Shown: piece after piece, positions 25,964 through 34,094 of the stretch
How positions within the stretch are numbered: position 1 is the first letter of the stretch
Layout of the letters: each line of letters starts with the position of its first letter
From: JAFAMB01 sp963775805
GTDB lineage: Bacteria; Verrucomicrobiota; Verrucomicrobiia; Chthoniobacterales; JAFAMB01
Assembly: GCA_963775805.1 (NCBI GenBank)
Contig: CAVZKG010000001.1
Coordinates: 1,550,001-1,614,000 of the forward strand
DNA: 64,000 nt
Reading direction: 5' to 3'
Notes under the pieces: model-generated
The model's database searches: none
What the model saw: the letters and a program-made list of their open reading frames with translations, nothing else
What the model was told of the DNA's origin: nothing
Made by a program: the position numbers and the translations under genes

Positions 25964-25988
25964 GGGCGCGCACCGCGGTGCGACGCCC
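25964..25988 (-). promoter_or_regulatory. GC-rich hairpin abutting the ABC-F start codon
   Basis: GGGCG and CGCCC flank the perfect palindrome GCACCGCGGTGC, giving a near-continuous stem that ends six bases before the ABC-F ATG. No Shine-Dalgarno is seen. The stem could hide the initiation region. Translational control through leader structure is known for some ABC-F resistance genes, but here it is inference. Confidence 0.4.
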
Positions 25989-26033
25989 TCTTCCCAATGT
26001 TATCGAACTCGTGTCCTGTCCCGGACTGGACAA

Positions 26034-26309
26034 TAGTGCATCGAGTCACAAATAGGGGGCATACCGTTCGCTTCAAAAGGGTCTGGATGCGAGGCGCGAT
26101 TGAGGCGCGTATCCGCAGCGATACTTAACCAACGAGCAACGACGCAGCCGGACCCTTTTCAAGCCAACCCTTTGGGCCGTGGTCAGTTGGCTGATTTTCT
26201 GCGTTGCTCACTCCTTGCGTATCGAATTAGATATGCTCGTCGTTCGCGCCTTGAAAATCAGCCAACTGACCAACGGCGGTATGCCTCCTACTTATGACTC
26301 GATGCACTA
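26034..26309. mobile_element. 276-bp non-autonomous element with long terminal inverted repeats
   Basis: The ends TAGTGCATCGAGTCACAAAT and its mirror (..ATGACTCGATGCACTA) form imperfect terminal inverted repeats of about 35 bp that extend inward to GGCATACCG. Inside are two further fold-backs. A first arm GCTTCAAAAGGGTCTGG pairs with CCGGACCCTTTTCAAGC. A perfect 19-bp pair (GGTCAGTTGGCTGATTTTC at 26181-26199 and its reverse complement at 26253-26271) forms the second. No transposase is encoded. It fills the gap between the ABC-F and peroxiredoxin genes and looks like a MITE or fold-back repeat. Confidence 0.7.
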
Positions 26310-26344
26310 GGCAGACTTAGTCGCCAGAGCGTGCAACTGTCAAA

Positions 26345-26887
26345 TCAGGATTGTTGCGCCAATACCGCGAGTACATCCTGGGCCTGCTTATCGGTCGCCG
26401 CGTGCGTATCCATCCAAATGAGCTTGCCTTCCTTGAATAGATAAGCTTGTCGGGTCGCGAAAGCATTCAACCTCACAGGGACACCAAATGCCCCGGTAAT
26501 TTTTTGATCACGATCGGATAGCATCGCGAAGGGTAGATGATCTTCTTCAACGAATTTTTTCTGAGCTTCGACCGTGTCGAGGCTGACGCCGAAGATTTTG
26601 ACCCCTTTGCTTTGGAGTTCCGTATATGAATCCCGCAAACTGCATGCTTGAGCTGTGCAACCCGGGGTCATTGCCTTCGGATAGAAATAGACCAGCGTGT
26701 ATCCGGTACTCCCCTCTTGAGCGAGATTAACCGGCTTACCATCCTGATCCGCCGTCGAAATCTCGGGGATAGGATCGCCGATTTTGAGCTTACCGTTGGC
26801 CGCCTCGGTTGTCGTTGCAGCCTTTACAACGACCACCAAACCAGCGACTAGAACAAGCAACGTAAATAGAAGTTTCATTTTCATCAT
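26345..26887 (-). CDS. Secreted peroxiredoxin, BCP/PrxQ type
   Basis: A 180-residue thiol peroxidase. A signal peptide covers residues 1-23 (MKLLFTLLVLVAGLVVVVKA), so it acts in the periplasm. The AhpC/TSA fold starts GDPIPEISTADQDGKPV. The peroxidatic Cys77 lies in MTPGCTAQAC with Cys82 five residues on, the resolving-cysteine spacing of atypical two-Cys BCP enzymes. It is the last gene of a four-gene run with msrA, msrB and a universal stress protein, which implies a shared role in oxidative damage defence. Confidence 0.88.
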   Translation of the reverse strand: MMKMKLLFTLLVLVAGLVVVVKAATTTEAANGKLKIGDPIPEISTADQDGKPVNLAQEGSTGYTLVYFYPKAMTPGCTAQACSLRDSYTELQSKGVKIFGVSLDTVEAQKKFVEEDHLPFAMLSDRDQKITGAFGVPVRLNAFATRQAYLFKEGKLIWMDTHAATDKQAQDVLAVLAQQS

Positions 26888-26942
26888 ATTATTTCGAGCC
26901 AGCCCGCCGTCCAGCGGACGACAATACAGCGTGGCCCTTTGA

Positions 26943-27563
26943 TTATTGCTTCTCCTGTTGAAGCAACTTTTCGAATTTTTTGACTTTTGGTGCGACTACG
27001 AGGCGGCAATATCCCTGCGTGGGATTCTTGGCGAAGTAATCCTGGTGATATTCTTCCGCGCGATAGAAAGCGGTGAGCGGAACAATTTCGGTCACGATCG
27101 GATCGGGCCAATCCTTTTGTGCCTCGGCTTTCACCTTCTCGGCGATCGCTTTCTGGTTCTCGCTCGTGTACAAGATGATCGATCGGTACGAACTTCCCAC
27201 ATCGGCACCCTGTCGATTGAGAGTTGTTGGGTCGTGAGCGTGAAAAAACTTCCGCAATAACTCTTCGTAGGTTACGACCGAAGGGTCGAATTCCACCTGC
27301 ACGACCTCAGCGTGACCTGTCGTTTCTGAACAGACATCTTCGTAACTGGGATTCTTCGTCGTGCCGCCTGCGTATCCGGACACAACCGATTTCACTCCAT
27401 TGACGAGTTTGAATTGAGCGTCGAGGCACCAGAAACAGCCACCGCCAAATACCGCCGTTTCAAGGCCCGACACGGGAGTTGAATCATTCATTTGTGCTGA
27501 CAAAAATCTGGTCAGCCCCGCCAAACAAGCAAGGACCAACAGTGCAAAAAGGATCTTCTTCAT
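26943..27563 (-). CDS. msrA: Peptide methionine-S-sulfoxide reductase MsrA, exported
   Basis: A 206-residue MsrA reducing S-epimers of methionine sulfoxide. A signal peptide (MKKILFALLVLACLAGLTRF) points to the periplasm. The catalytic motif GGGCFWC has Cys43 as nucleophile. SGYAGG, YEDVCSETTGHAEVVQVEFD and NPTQGYCRLVV follow as in the family; the Cys in GYC is the usual resolving residue. I chose ATG 27563 because it starts the signal peptide. A 42-residue in-frame extension upstream overlaps msrB and lacks support. It lies 35 bp after msrB. Confidence 0.93.
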   Translation of the reverse strand: MKKILFALLVLACLAGLTRFLSAQMNDSTPVSGLETAVFGGGCFWCLDAQFKLVNGVKSVVSGYAGGTTKNPSYEDVCSETTGHAEVVQVEFDPSVVTYEELLRKFFHAHDPTTLNRQGADVGSSYRSIILYTSENQKAIAEKVKAEAQKDWPDPIVTEIVPLTAFYRAEEYHQDYFAKNPTQGYCRLVVAPKVKKFEKLLQQEKQ

Positions 27564-27598
27564 ATATCCGACGCGACACGAATCCACGTGATCGGAGC

Positions 27599-28129
27599 TC
27601 ACTTCTTGAAGAGTTTGAGATATTCGCCAAAGCCCTGCTCCTGAAGCTTGTCGACCGGGATAAATCTCAAAGCCGCCGAGTTCATGCAATAGCGCAAGCC
27701 GGTCGGTTCAGGACCGTCATCGAAAACATGGCCAAGGTGTGCATCGCTCTTCGCACCACGGACCTCAGTCCGTTCCATCCCAAATGTATCATCATTCTTT
27801 CGGACAACGGCCTCTTCGTTAATCGGTTTCGTGAAGCTGGGCCAGCCCGTACCGGATTCAAATTTGTCCTTCGAGGTAAATAACGGAATGCCGGAAATCA
27901 CGTCCACGTAGATGCCATCCGCGTGGTTGTTCCAATAAGCGTTCCGGAACGGAGGTTCTGTCCCGTTTTCCTTCGTTACAAAGTATTCCTGGGCAGTCAG
28001 TTTCTGCTTCAGTTCGGAATCGGAAAGTTTTGACATATCGTTGGTCGTCTGAGTTGTCGTTTGGCCGAGGAGAGTCGTTACGCAGGCAAATCCTGCAGCG
28101 ACTAAAGCCAGTGTAAATCGGTTCCTCAT
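27599..28129 (-). CDS. msrB: Peptide methionine-R-sulfoxide reductase MsrB, exported
   Basis: A 176-residue MsrB for R-epimers of methionine sulfoxide. A signal peptide covers residues 1-22. Family blocks are NGTEPPFRNAYWNNHADGIY, FESGTGWPSF, RSKSDAHLGHVFDDGP-like RGAKSDAHLGHVF, and the catalytic RYCMNSAALRF (Cys148). The paired CxxC zinc sites found in many MsrBs are absent, so it is the zinc-free form. With msrA and the peroxiredoxin it makes a periplasmic protein-repair operon. Confidence 0.93.
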   Translation of the reverse strand: MRNRFTLALVAAGFACVTTLLGQTTTQTTNDMSKLSDSELKQKLTAQEYFVTKENGTEPPFRNAYWNNHADGIYVDVISGIPLFTSKDKFESGTGWPSFTKPINEEAVVRKNDDTFGMERTEVRGAKSDAHLGHVFDDGPEPTGLRYCMNSAALRFIPVDKLQEQGFGEYLKLFKK

Positions 28130-28176
28130 ATTCTCGTCATTTCTCTCTAAGTTGAGAGATGCCGCGATGAGGTAAT

Positions 28177-28728
28177 TTATTCCAACTTACGTCCGCCCTT
28201 TATAACGAGAACAGGGCAACGCGCATGTTGCACGACTCGTTCCGCTGTACTCCCGAGTAGAAATCGTTCAATGCGGCTTCGCCCGTGCGATCCGATGACG
28301 ATCAGGTCGACGTTATAGTGATTTGCCATCCGGACGATTTCTTCAAATGGATAACCGACCCTGAAAAGAGGCTCGCTCTTGATTCCCTCTATTCCGAGCT
28401 CCTCATGCAATGCGTCTAGATTCTCAGCTGCCTCCCGTTCGGCGACGCCGACCTGCGCCCGAATCTCCGCTGAATTCTCGGTTCGGCGTGGGTAAGGCAT
28501 AGCCACATAGTCCGGTACCTGAAAGACGTGGAGAAGATAAACGACTGAGTTGTTCCTCAAAGCTATTCCCTTGGCGTACGCGATGGTCGTTTTCGAATGC
28601 TCGGAGAAATCGATTGGAAGAAGCATCCGATCGCACATTAAGCCATGAGGGTGCAATTCTCTTTGAAGGTGGTTCGGGCTCTCAGAGTCTTGAACCGAAG
28701 ACGGATTCGGATTGGCGTCGTGTGTCAT
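28177..28728 (-). CDS. Universal stress protein (UspA family)
   Basis: A 183-residue cytosolic protein with one Usp domain after a 34-residue polar N-terminal tail. RMLLPIDFSEHSKTTIAYAK opens the domain. The ATP-binding motif near the end reads VIGSHGRSRIERFLLGSTAE followed by RVVQHARCPVLVI (G2xG9xGST pattern). It is the first gene of the run leading into msrB, 47 bp away, suggesting common control with the repair enzymes. Confidence 0.88.
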   Translation of the reverse strand: MTHDANPNPSSVQDSESPNHLQRELHPHGLMCDRMLLPIDFSEHSKTTIAYAKGIALRNNSVVYLLHVFQVPDYVAMPYPRRTENSAEIRAQVGVAEREAAENLDALHEELGIEGIKSEPLFRVGYPFEEIVRMANHYNVDLIVIGSHGRSRIERFLLGSTAERVVQHARCPVLVIKGGRKLE

Positions 28729-28828
28729 GGTGGATCGGATTGGAAGCTAAGGTAAATCCTCCGCAAAAGCACGCACACAGAGGATTTACTTTGTTTCGCT
28801 CCCGCCAAACATCTGTAACTTTCGTGAG

Positions 28829-29287
28829 ATGAATCCGGTCGGGTGGTTTCGCGATAAATGCCAGGAGCTCGTCAAACTTAAGGACACATCGCATTCGATT
28901 GCATTGGGCACTGCCATCGGAATGTTTTTCGGCTTCGTGCCGCTTTGGGGATTTAAAACGCTTCTTGCGTTGGGAATTTCTCGGCTTGCACGCGCCAACC
29001 TTCTAGCCACCGCGATTGCGGCGTCGCTGCATGATGTCGCCCTTCCGTTGCTTCCGCTTCTACTGCGTTGGGAATATGACATCGGCTATTGGATTCTGAG
29101 CAATCCGCATGTACTACCTGCGAAACTGAGCTTGTCGCATCAAAGTCCGCTGGCCCTGCTCCATTGGTCCACGTTCCTCACCGTCGGCCGGCCATTGCTG
29201 CTTGGCGCATTGGTGTTTTCGGCGCCTGCAGCAGTCGTGACCTATTACGTGATGTTATTGGTGGTCGAGCGCACGCGCTCCAAGTAG
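28829..29287 (+). CDS. DUF2062 membrane protein
   Basis: A 152-residue inner-membrane protein of the DUF2062 family. The signature DTSHSIALGTAIGMFFGFVP is followed by LWGFKTLLALGISRLARANL and three or four membrane helices. The family is of unknown function and often lies beside envelope or lipid genes. It is transcribed away from the universal stress protein with a 100-bp gap that should hold both promoters. Confidence 0.75.
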   Translation: MNPVGWFRDKCQELVKLKDTSHSIALGTAIGMFFGFVPLWGFKTLLALGISRLARANLLATAIAASLHDVALPLLPLLLRWEYDIGYWILSNPHVLPAKLSLSHQSPLALLHWSTFLTVGRPLLLGALVFSAPAAVVTYYVMLLVVERTRSK

Positions 29288-29426
29288 CCGGGTATCAACG
29301 CGATAGCGCCAAAGAGCTAAGGCATGTAGGAGCGGAAAAAGACGAGAAAGAATCGCCGCGTCGCCTACGATTTGGCCAAGAAACAGACTTCAGTACAATG
29401 CAATACTCATTGCTTTACCGGCAATC

Positions 29427-29630
29427 CTAGAGGTACCCTTGGTGCCTTAGAAACGCCGCGACCTGAACGAGGTTCTCCTTCTTGGGACTGTGAATCTCAG
29501 ATAGCCAACGACAGAGGCTGTGCCGGTTCACGCCCATTTTTAGGGCCGCTGCCCTTTGCGTATCACCGGTATTTTCGAGATACCGCCGCAATGCGCTCAT
29601 CACGTCATCAGGACTTACTGTTTCTTGCAT
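29427..29630 (-). CDS. Small helix-turn-helix protein
   Basis: A 67-residue protein that is essentially one DNA-binding domain: DVMSALRRYLENTGDTQRAA, then ALKMGVNRHSLCRWLSEIHS and PKKENLVQVAAFLRHQGYL. It resembles a minimal XRE/Cro-like fold (recognition helix VNRHSLCRWLS). It lies 60 bp from an IS481-like inverted-repeat element and could be a small regulator of mobile origin. It is intact, with an ATG start. Confidence 0.6.
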   Translation of the reverse strand: MQETVSPDDVMSALRRYLENTGDTQRAAALKMGVNRHSLCRWLSEIHSPKKENLVQVAAFLRHQGYL

Positions 29631-29690
29631 TTGAAAACTCCACTTTAGGAGTTCGGGGTTTGGAGTTCGAGGTTTGGGGGGCGCAGGGCG

Positions 29691-29902
29691 CAGTCAATAC
29701 ATAGGTAACACTTCAGGTTCAATACATAGGTAACACTTTTTGGTTTAAGGTTGCTTGTTTTTGACCGCTCTACTGTTCCCCCCGAATCGGGGTTTGGGGC
29801 AGAGCCCCATTCATGGCATTTGCCCTTCATTTCTTACCTGCCAACCCCTTCAGAGTGTTACCTATGTATTGAACCTGATGTGTTACCGATGTTCTGAACC
29901 TG
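29691..29902. mobile_element. IS481-like MITE with nested terminal repeats
   Basis: Perfect 24-bp inverted repeats lie at 29714-29737 and 29854-29877; the core is CAATACATAGGTAACACT. They bound a 164-bp element with no transposase. A second copy of the end lies just outside on each side (29691-29713, and a degenerate one at 29880-29902), making a nested pair. The GGTAACAC-type ends are like those I associate with IS481-family transposons. The remaining sequence to 30168 shows no gene. Confidence 0.7.
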
Positions 29903-30168
29903 TACCCATCAGAAAGTGGCATTCCGTACGAGACTCCGGGGCTCTGCCAGACCGTTACTGGCGAAATCAAAATAAGGATCTCATCGTGAGACGTCTAGCT
30001 TTCTCCCGCTTTTCAGCTCCTGAAATCGCGCTCCGCCACTTCTGCCCGTTTGCTGATTTGAAGTTTGTAGCTCTGGGCGCAAGAAGATCCCAAAGTTGGT
30101 GCAAGGTTGTTCAATACGGGCCGCGAGCGACCAAATAAGTTTGGTCGTAACCTTAACCTAATGTCACT

Positions 30169-31380
30169 ATGCACATCCGATCAAATAAATACCTCCAAGG
30201 AGTGACCACTTGTTGTGCACTCTTTTTTTCCAGTATCGCGGCTTTGTACGCGTCGAATCATCTCAGTTCTCCGACGGGCGCCCAAGATCGCGGCGCCAAT
30301 ATAGCCGATCATTGGGCGTTCCTCGATCCCAATGACAACACCCAGCTTGTTTTGATCCTTAGCACCCAAGGCTTCATTGTGTCTTCAGAGCACTTCGGCG
30401 AGGTCATTTTCGACAATAATCTCCGCTATCGCTTTGTCATCACGCGCGGCAATGACACGACGTCGAACACAAATATCGACGTAACATATTCTCCCGGCTT
30501 GGGCCGTGAAACGACGCAGACAGCCACGATTTCTCTCCCGGGTGGCAACACTTTCACAGCTCCAACGACAGTCGCAACCCAGGACACCATCGCGCCGCCG
30601 CAGGTGATAACTCGCGACCCGATTAGCGGAGCGCTGTTTTTCGCAGGAGCCGCGGCTGACCCGTTCTTTCTCGACGATACAGGAGCGAATCGACTCGTCG
30701 CAGACTCTCTCCAAAATCCAGGGCATCCGGATTTCAACCTGCTCGGCGAAAGACAAGGTCGTAATACATACGCGGGATTTAATACGCTAATCACAGCTAT
30801 CCGGATTCCGGTGGCCCTCGTGAGCCGCGGATCGACCGTCATTGGCGTCTACACTGAAACCCAACGGCGCGCCGTCCAGCACGTTTCGAACGTCGGATCC
30901 TACGAAAATCCTGAGGGCCAGTTCCGCAACATCAACCGCGAGGGTAATCCGCTTGTAACTAACGGCCTTCTTCCCGCCTTCCTGAAAAACGCTTACCAAG
31001 GCTCAAACCCGGAGGCGGATGCGGCTGGAGTCTTCCGTCCGTTCATTATTCAGGACCTGAAAAACTTCGGAACGAACGATAGTAATATCACCGCAGTCCT
31101 GAACCAAATCCAAGTCAACGGCGATATTCTTCGAATCAATCTCACTGTCCCTAACAGGGGACCAGAAGGTGGGAACAATACGGACGGAGGATTCGCTCAC
31201 CAGGGTGGGCGGCGCCTCTTGGATGATGTCGTAGATATAACTTTTACAAACCTCCACAACGGCATTTTCACGACTGATTTCGTTGATCGACCAGACAAAC
31301 CCGTCCAAAACTCATTTCCGTTCGTCGCTCTTCCCTATCAGCCGTTTCTGCCGGGACAGAACGATCACACCATGCAGTAA
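30169..31380 (+). CDS. Secreted DUF4331-domain protein
   Basis: A 403-residue exported protein. After a signal peptide (residues 1-28, ending ALYA) the DUF4331 opening is seen: NHLSSPTGAQDRGANIADHW, then AFLDPNDNTQLVLIL. Later blocks include NTYAGFNTLITAIRIPVALV and the Asn/Gly-rich NRGPEGGNNTDGGFAHQGGR near the end. The domain's function is unknown. It is first of three plus-strand genes with a TPR protein and a HupE-like membrane protein. It has only two cysteines, both in the signal peptide. Confidence 0.8.
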   Translation: MHIRSNKYLQGVTTCCALFFSSIAALYASNHLSSPTGAQDRGANIADHWAFLDPNDNTQLVLILSTQGFIVSSEHFGEVIFDNNLRYRFVITRGNDTTSNTNIDVTYSPGLGRETTQTATISLPGGNTFTAPTTVATQDTIAPPQVITRDPISGALFFAGAAADPFFLDDTGANRLVADSLQNPGHPDFNLLGERQGRNTYAGFNTLITAIRIPVALVSRGSTVIGVYTETQRRAVQHVSNVGSYENPEGQFRNINREGNPLVTNGLLPAFLKNAYQGSNPEADAAGVFRPFIIQDLKNFGTNDSNITAVLNQIQVNGDILRINLTVPNRGPEGGNNTDGGFAHQGGRRLLDDVVDITFTNLHNGIFTTDFVDRPDKPVQNSFPFVALPYQPFLPGQNDHTMQ

Positions 31381-31419
31381 GTAAGAAGCGCGGATTTGGA
31401 CTAACTTGTCTGCCCGCCT

Positions 31420-32751
31420 ATGCTCACCGGTTTGAGAGCCTCATTTCTTGCAGGAGGAGGAGTTCTTTTTATTCTGGTTTCCGTCGGCGCCAAAGTGTTT
31501 GGCGCCGACGACCCCGACGCGTCAGTCCGGCAGGAAGACTGGAGCCACCAGCTCATTCTGGGCGATTTTTATCAGAGAGGCGAGGAAGAGGAATGCCGAT
31601 TTTTTGAGGATCGAATCCGCCGCGATTCTGATGACACCTACTCCCTGAATGCTCTGGTCGACATTTACCTGCGAAAGCTGCGACAAACTGGAGACCTCGG
31701 GTGGCTAGATCGGGCTAGTGAGACGGTGCGGCGCTCCCTGGCCTCTTTGCCTGCAGTTGCGAACGTGCAGGAGATAATGCTCCAGGCGAGGGTCGAGACT
31801 GAGTTCCACCATTTTGCCAAGGCACGGGACCTTGCGGAAGAATTTTTGAAACAGCAACCTGCAGATCCAGCCGGACTGGAAGTTCTCGGCGACGCACTCC
31901 TCGAACTCGGAGATTATACCGAGGCAGCGGGAGCCTTTGAGAAGCTGCGAGCCCTATTTGCGGAAGAAGAGCTGCCTGCAGAGGTCGACACGCGCCTTGC
32001 TCATCTGGCCTGGATCCGAGGAGACGAAGGGGCAGCAGTAGAAGATTATTCTCGTGCGATTGCCAGAGCCCGATCGATGCCTTCCGGCTTCGTTGAGATG
32101 CAGGCGTTTTGCCTTGTCCAACTCGGGCAATTGAGTTTTGAACGCGGCGCATGGGCGCACGCCTGGGAATGCTATACCCAAGCATTGGCGATCCTTCCGA
32201 GCTATTATCCCGCGTTTGACCACCTAGCGGAACTTGCCGCCGCTGAAGGTCGGTTTTCAATCGCCATTGATCTTTACAAACAACTTATAATGCGTGTAGA
32301 CAGGCCCGAGTTCGATCAGATGCTCGCCGATCTGCTGATCTACCTTCAGCGGTACGGAGAGGCCAAACCGTGGATCGATGCCGCTGAACGGTCTTACTCC
32401 GCCTCGGTTGATCGTGGGCTCGTCTATAACAACCACAATCTGGTCTCGTTTTACTGCGACACCTACCTAAAGCCGGAGGCGGCGGTTCAGGTCGCGCGCC
32501 GGGATCTTGAAAACGTCCACAGCATCTTTGCCTATGCGGGGATGGGTTGGGCCCTCTACCGACAAGGCGATTATCAGGGTGCCGCACAGGCCTTTGACCG
32601 TGCTCTCGTTTTTCAAACCCCGAGTGCCCACCTTTATTATGAGGCGGGAACCGCCTATTTCCGGGCCGGTCAGCTGGTGAAGGGAAGAGATTGCCTGCAG
32701 CGAGCCTACGCCCTAGATCCCAAATTTTCCAACTTCCACGTGCATCGATGA
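31420..32751 (+). CDS. Tetratricopeptide-repeat protein, exported
   Basis: A 443-residue protein with an N-terminal signal or anchor helix (SFLAGGGVLFILVSVGAKVF) and about eight to ten TPR units. Typical helices are ADPAGLEVLGDALLELGDYT, AWECYTQALAILPSYYPAFD and PSAHLYYEAGTAYFRAGQLV. It is probably a periplasmic scaffold for its neighbours. It starts 39 bp after the DUF4331 gene, and its TGA overlaps the next gene's ATG, so the operon is tightly coupled. Confidence 0.85.
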   Translation: MLTGLRASFLAGGGVLFILVSVGAKVFGADDPDASVRQEDWSHQLILGDFYQRGEEEECRFFEDRIRRDSDDTYSLNALVDIYLRKLRQTGDLGWLDRASETVRRSLASLPAVANVQEIMLQARVETEFHHFAKARDLAEEFLKQQPADPAGLEVLGDALLELGDYTEAAGAFEKLRALFAEEELPAEVDTRLAHLAWIRGDEGAAVEDYSRAIARARSMPSGFVEMQAFCLVQLGQLSFERGAWAHAWECYTQALAILPSYYPAFDHLAELAAAEGRFSIAIDLYKQLIMRVDRPEFDQMLADLLIYLQRYGEAKPWIDAAERSYSASVDRGLVYNNHNLVSFYCDTYLKPEAAVQVARRDLENVHSIFAYAGMGWALYRQGDYQGAAQAFDRALVFQTPSAHLYYEAGTAYFRAGQLVKGRDCLQRAYALDPKFSNFHVHR

Positions 32752-33995
32752 ACTCATCCGGCACAATCACAGACTTCGCCTCTGGGCATCATCGTCTCCG
32801 ACTTTATCGAGCTCACATTCTTCGATGTTCCTGGATCTTAGGCTTCAGCATCTTCTCCTGGGCGATAATCTTTGGCGATAAAGGATACGCCCACCCGGTA
32901 GCGCAGGGCGCAATGATTATAAGAGTCTCGCCCGTTGACCTGGAGATCGTCGCGCGAGTCTCGGTCGAAGAAGTCTTTGTTGCGTCAGCGCTGAGCCGGC
33001 GGCCGGACGCGTCGGATAGCTTGTCAGAGCTCTGGATGGCCCATGGTAAATACTTGCTTCAACATTTTCATCTCTTCGTTGCCGGTCAACTTCTGGAAGG
33101 TGTTTTGATCAAAGCCCAGCCTCCTTCAGAGGGGAAAAGCAGCTCCGACCAGGCAGTTTATACGTTTTCTTACCGTCTCCCCAAAAACGCTGGGCCGACC
33201 TCGACTGTCGAGCTAAGGGAGGACGTCCTCGAGGGGCTGGATTATGCGCCGGGGAACCCTTGGACCGCGAGTTACGTAGTGTCGATCGAACACTCAGATC
33301 GCGATATCAGAGAAGGCCTTTTGTTAGATCGTCAGCAGTCACTTAGTTTTCCAGTGGGTGGGTCTTCAGAGGAAGAGAACAGCGAAACTGGTCGGATAAG
33401 TTGGGTGCAGGTTTTGACGGAATACTTTGCTCACGGCTTGTGGCACATCTTCACCGGCTATGATCACATGCTTTTCATGGGCGCAATCGCGCTGGCGGCT
33501 TGCTCTATTATTGACCTCATCAAGGTGGTTTCGGCTTTCACGTTGGCCCATTCGATTACCCTCACGTTGTCGGTCTTGAACGTGGTGCGGCTGCCCGAAA
33601 GAATCGTAGAACCGCTGATCGCAGGAAGTATTGTCGTGGTTGCCGTACAGAATGTCCTCAAACCAGCTCAGGCCCGCGGGTGGATTCGCCTCGGGGTCGC
33701 GTTTTTCTTTGGCCTTTTTCACGGCCTTGGATTTGCCGGTGGTCTTCTCGAAGCGATGGCAGGTCTACCCGCAGTTGCTATCGGCATCGCTCTTGTCGGT
33801 TTCAGCTTAGGCGTCGAAACCGCTCAGCAGGCAGTAGTCCTACCGACCTTTCTCGTCATCAAACTACTACATTCCGCCCGTCCGACGAGGTCTCAGCCAG
33901 AGTCCGCAGTGCTCGTTCGTCGATTCGGTTCGATCGGTATCGCGATCTGTGGAGTTTTCTATCTCTGTGAAGCCCTTACTCTTCCGCAGGCCTGA
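32748..33995 (+). CDS. HupE/UreJ-like membrane protein
   Basis: A 415-residue inner-membrane protein. The first 210 residues have one signal/anchor helix then a beta-rich extracytoplasmic domain. The C-terminal 190 residues form a HupE/UreJ_2 domain with about six helices. It includes HGLWHIFTGYDHMLFMGAIA, FTLAHSITLTLSVL and FFFGLFHGLGFAGGL, whose histidines resemble the metal path of HupE/UreJ nickel or cobalt permeases. I chose ATG 32748, which overlaps the TPR stop (ATGA). A metal transport role is inference. Confidence 0.82.
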   Translation: MNSSGTITDFASGHHRLRLYRAHILRCSWILGFSIFSWAIIFGDKGYAHPVAQGAMIIRVSPVDLEIVARVSVEEVFVASALSRRPDASDSLSELWMAHGKYLLQHFHLFVAGQLLEGVLIKAQPPSEGKSSSDQAVYTFSYRLPKNAGPTSTVELREDVLEGLDYAPGNPWTASYVVSIEHSDRDIREGLLLDRQQSLSFPVGGSSEEENSETGRISWVQVLTEYFAHGLWHIFTGYDHMLFMGAIALAACSIIDLIKVVSAFTLAHSITLTLSVLNVVRLPERIVEPLIAGSIVVVAVQNVLKPAQARGWIRLGVAFFFGLFHGLGFAGGLLEAMAGLPAVAIGIALVGFSLGVETAQQAVVLPTFLVIKLLHSARPTRSQPESAVLVRRFGSIGIAICGVFYLCEALTLPQA

Positions 33996-34094
33996 AAGGA
34001 TATAGTTAGTTTTCCCTTTTCCGAACTTATTACCTTAGGCGAAAAAGGCCATCGTTTTACGCCCCACGACTTTGTGCCACAGCCGATCTCGGGC

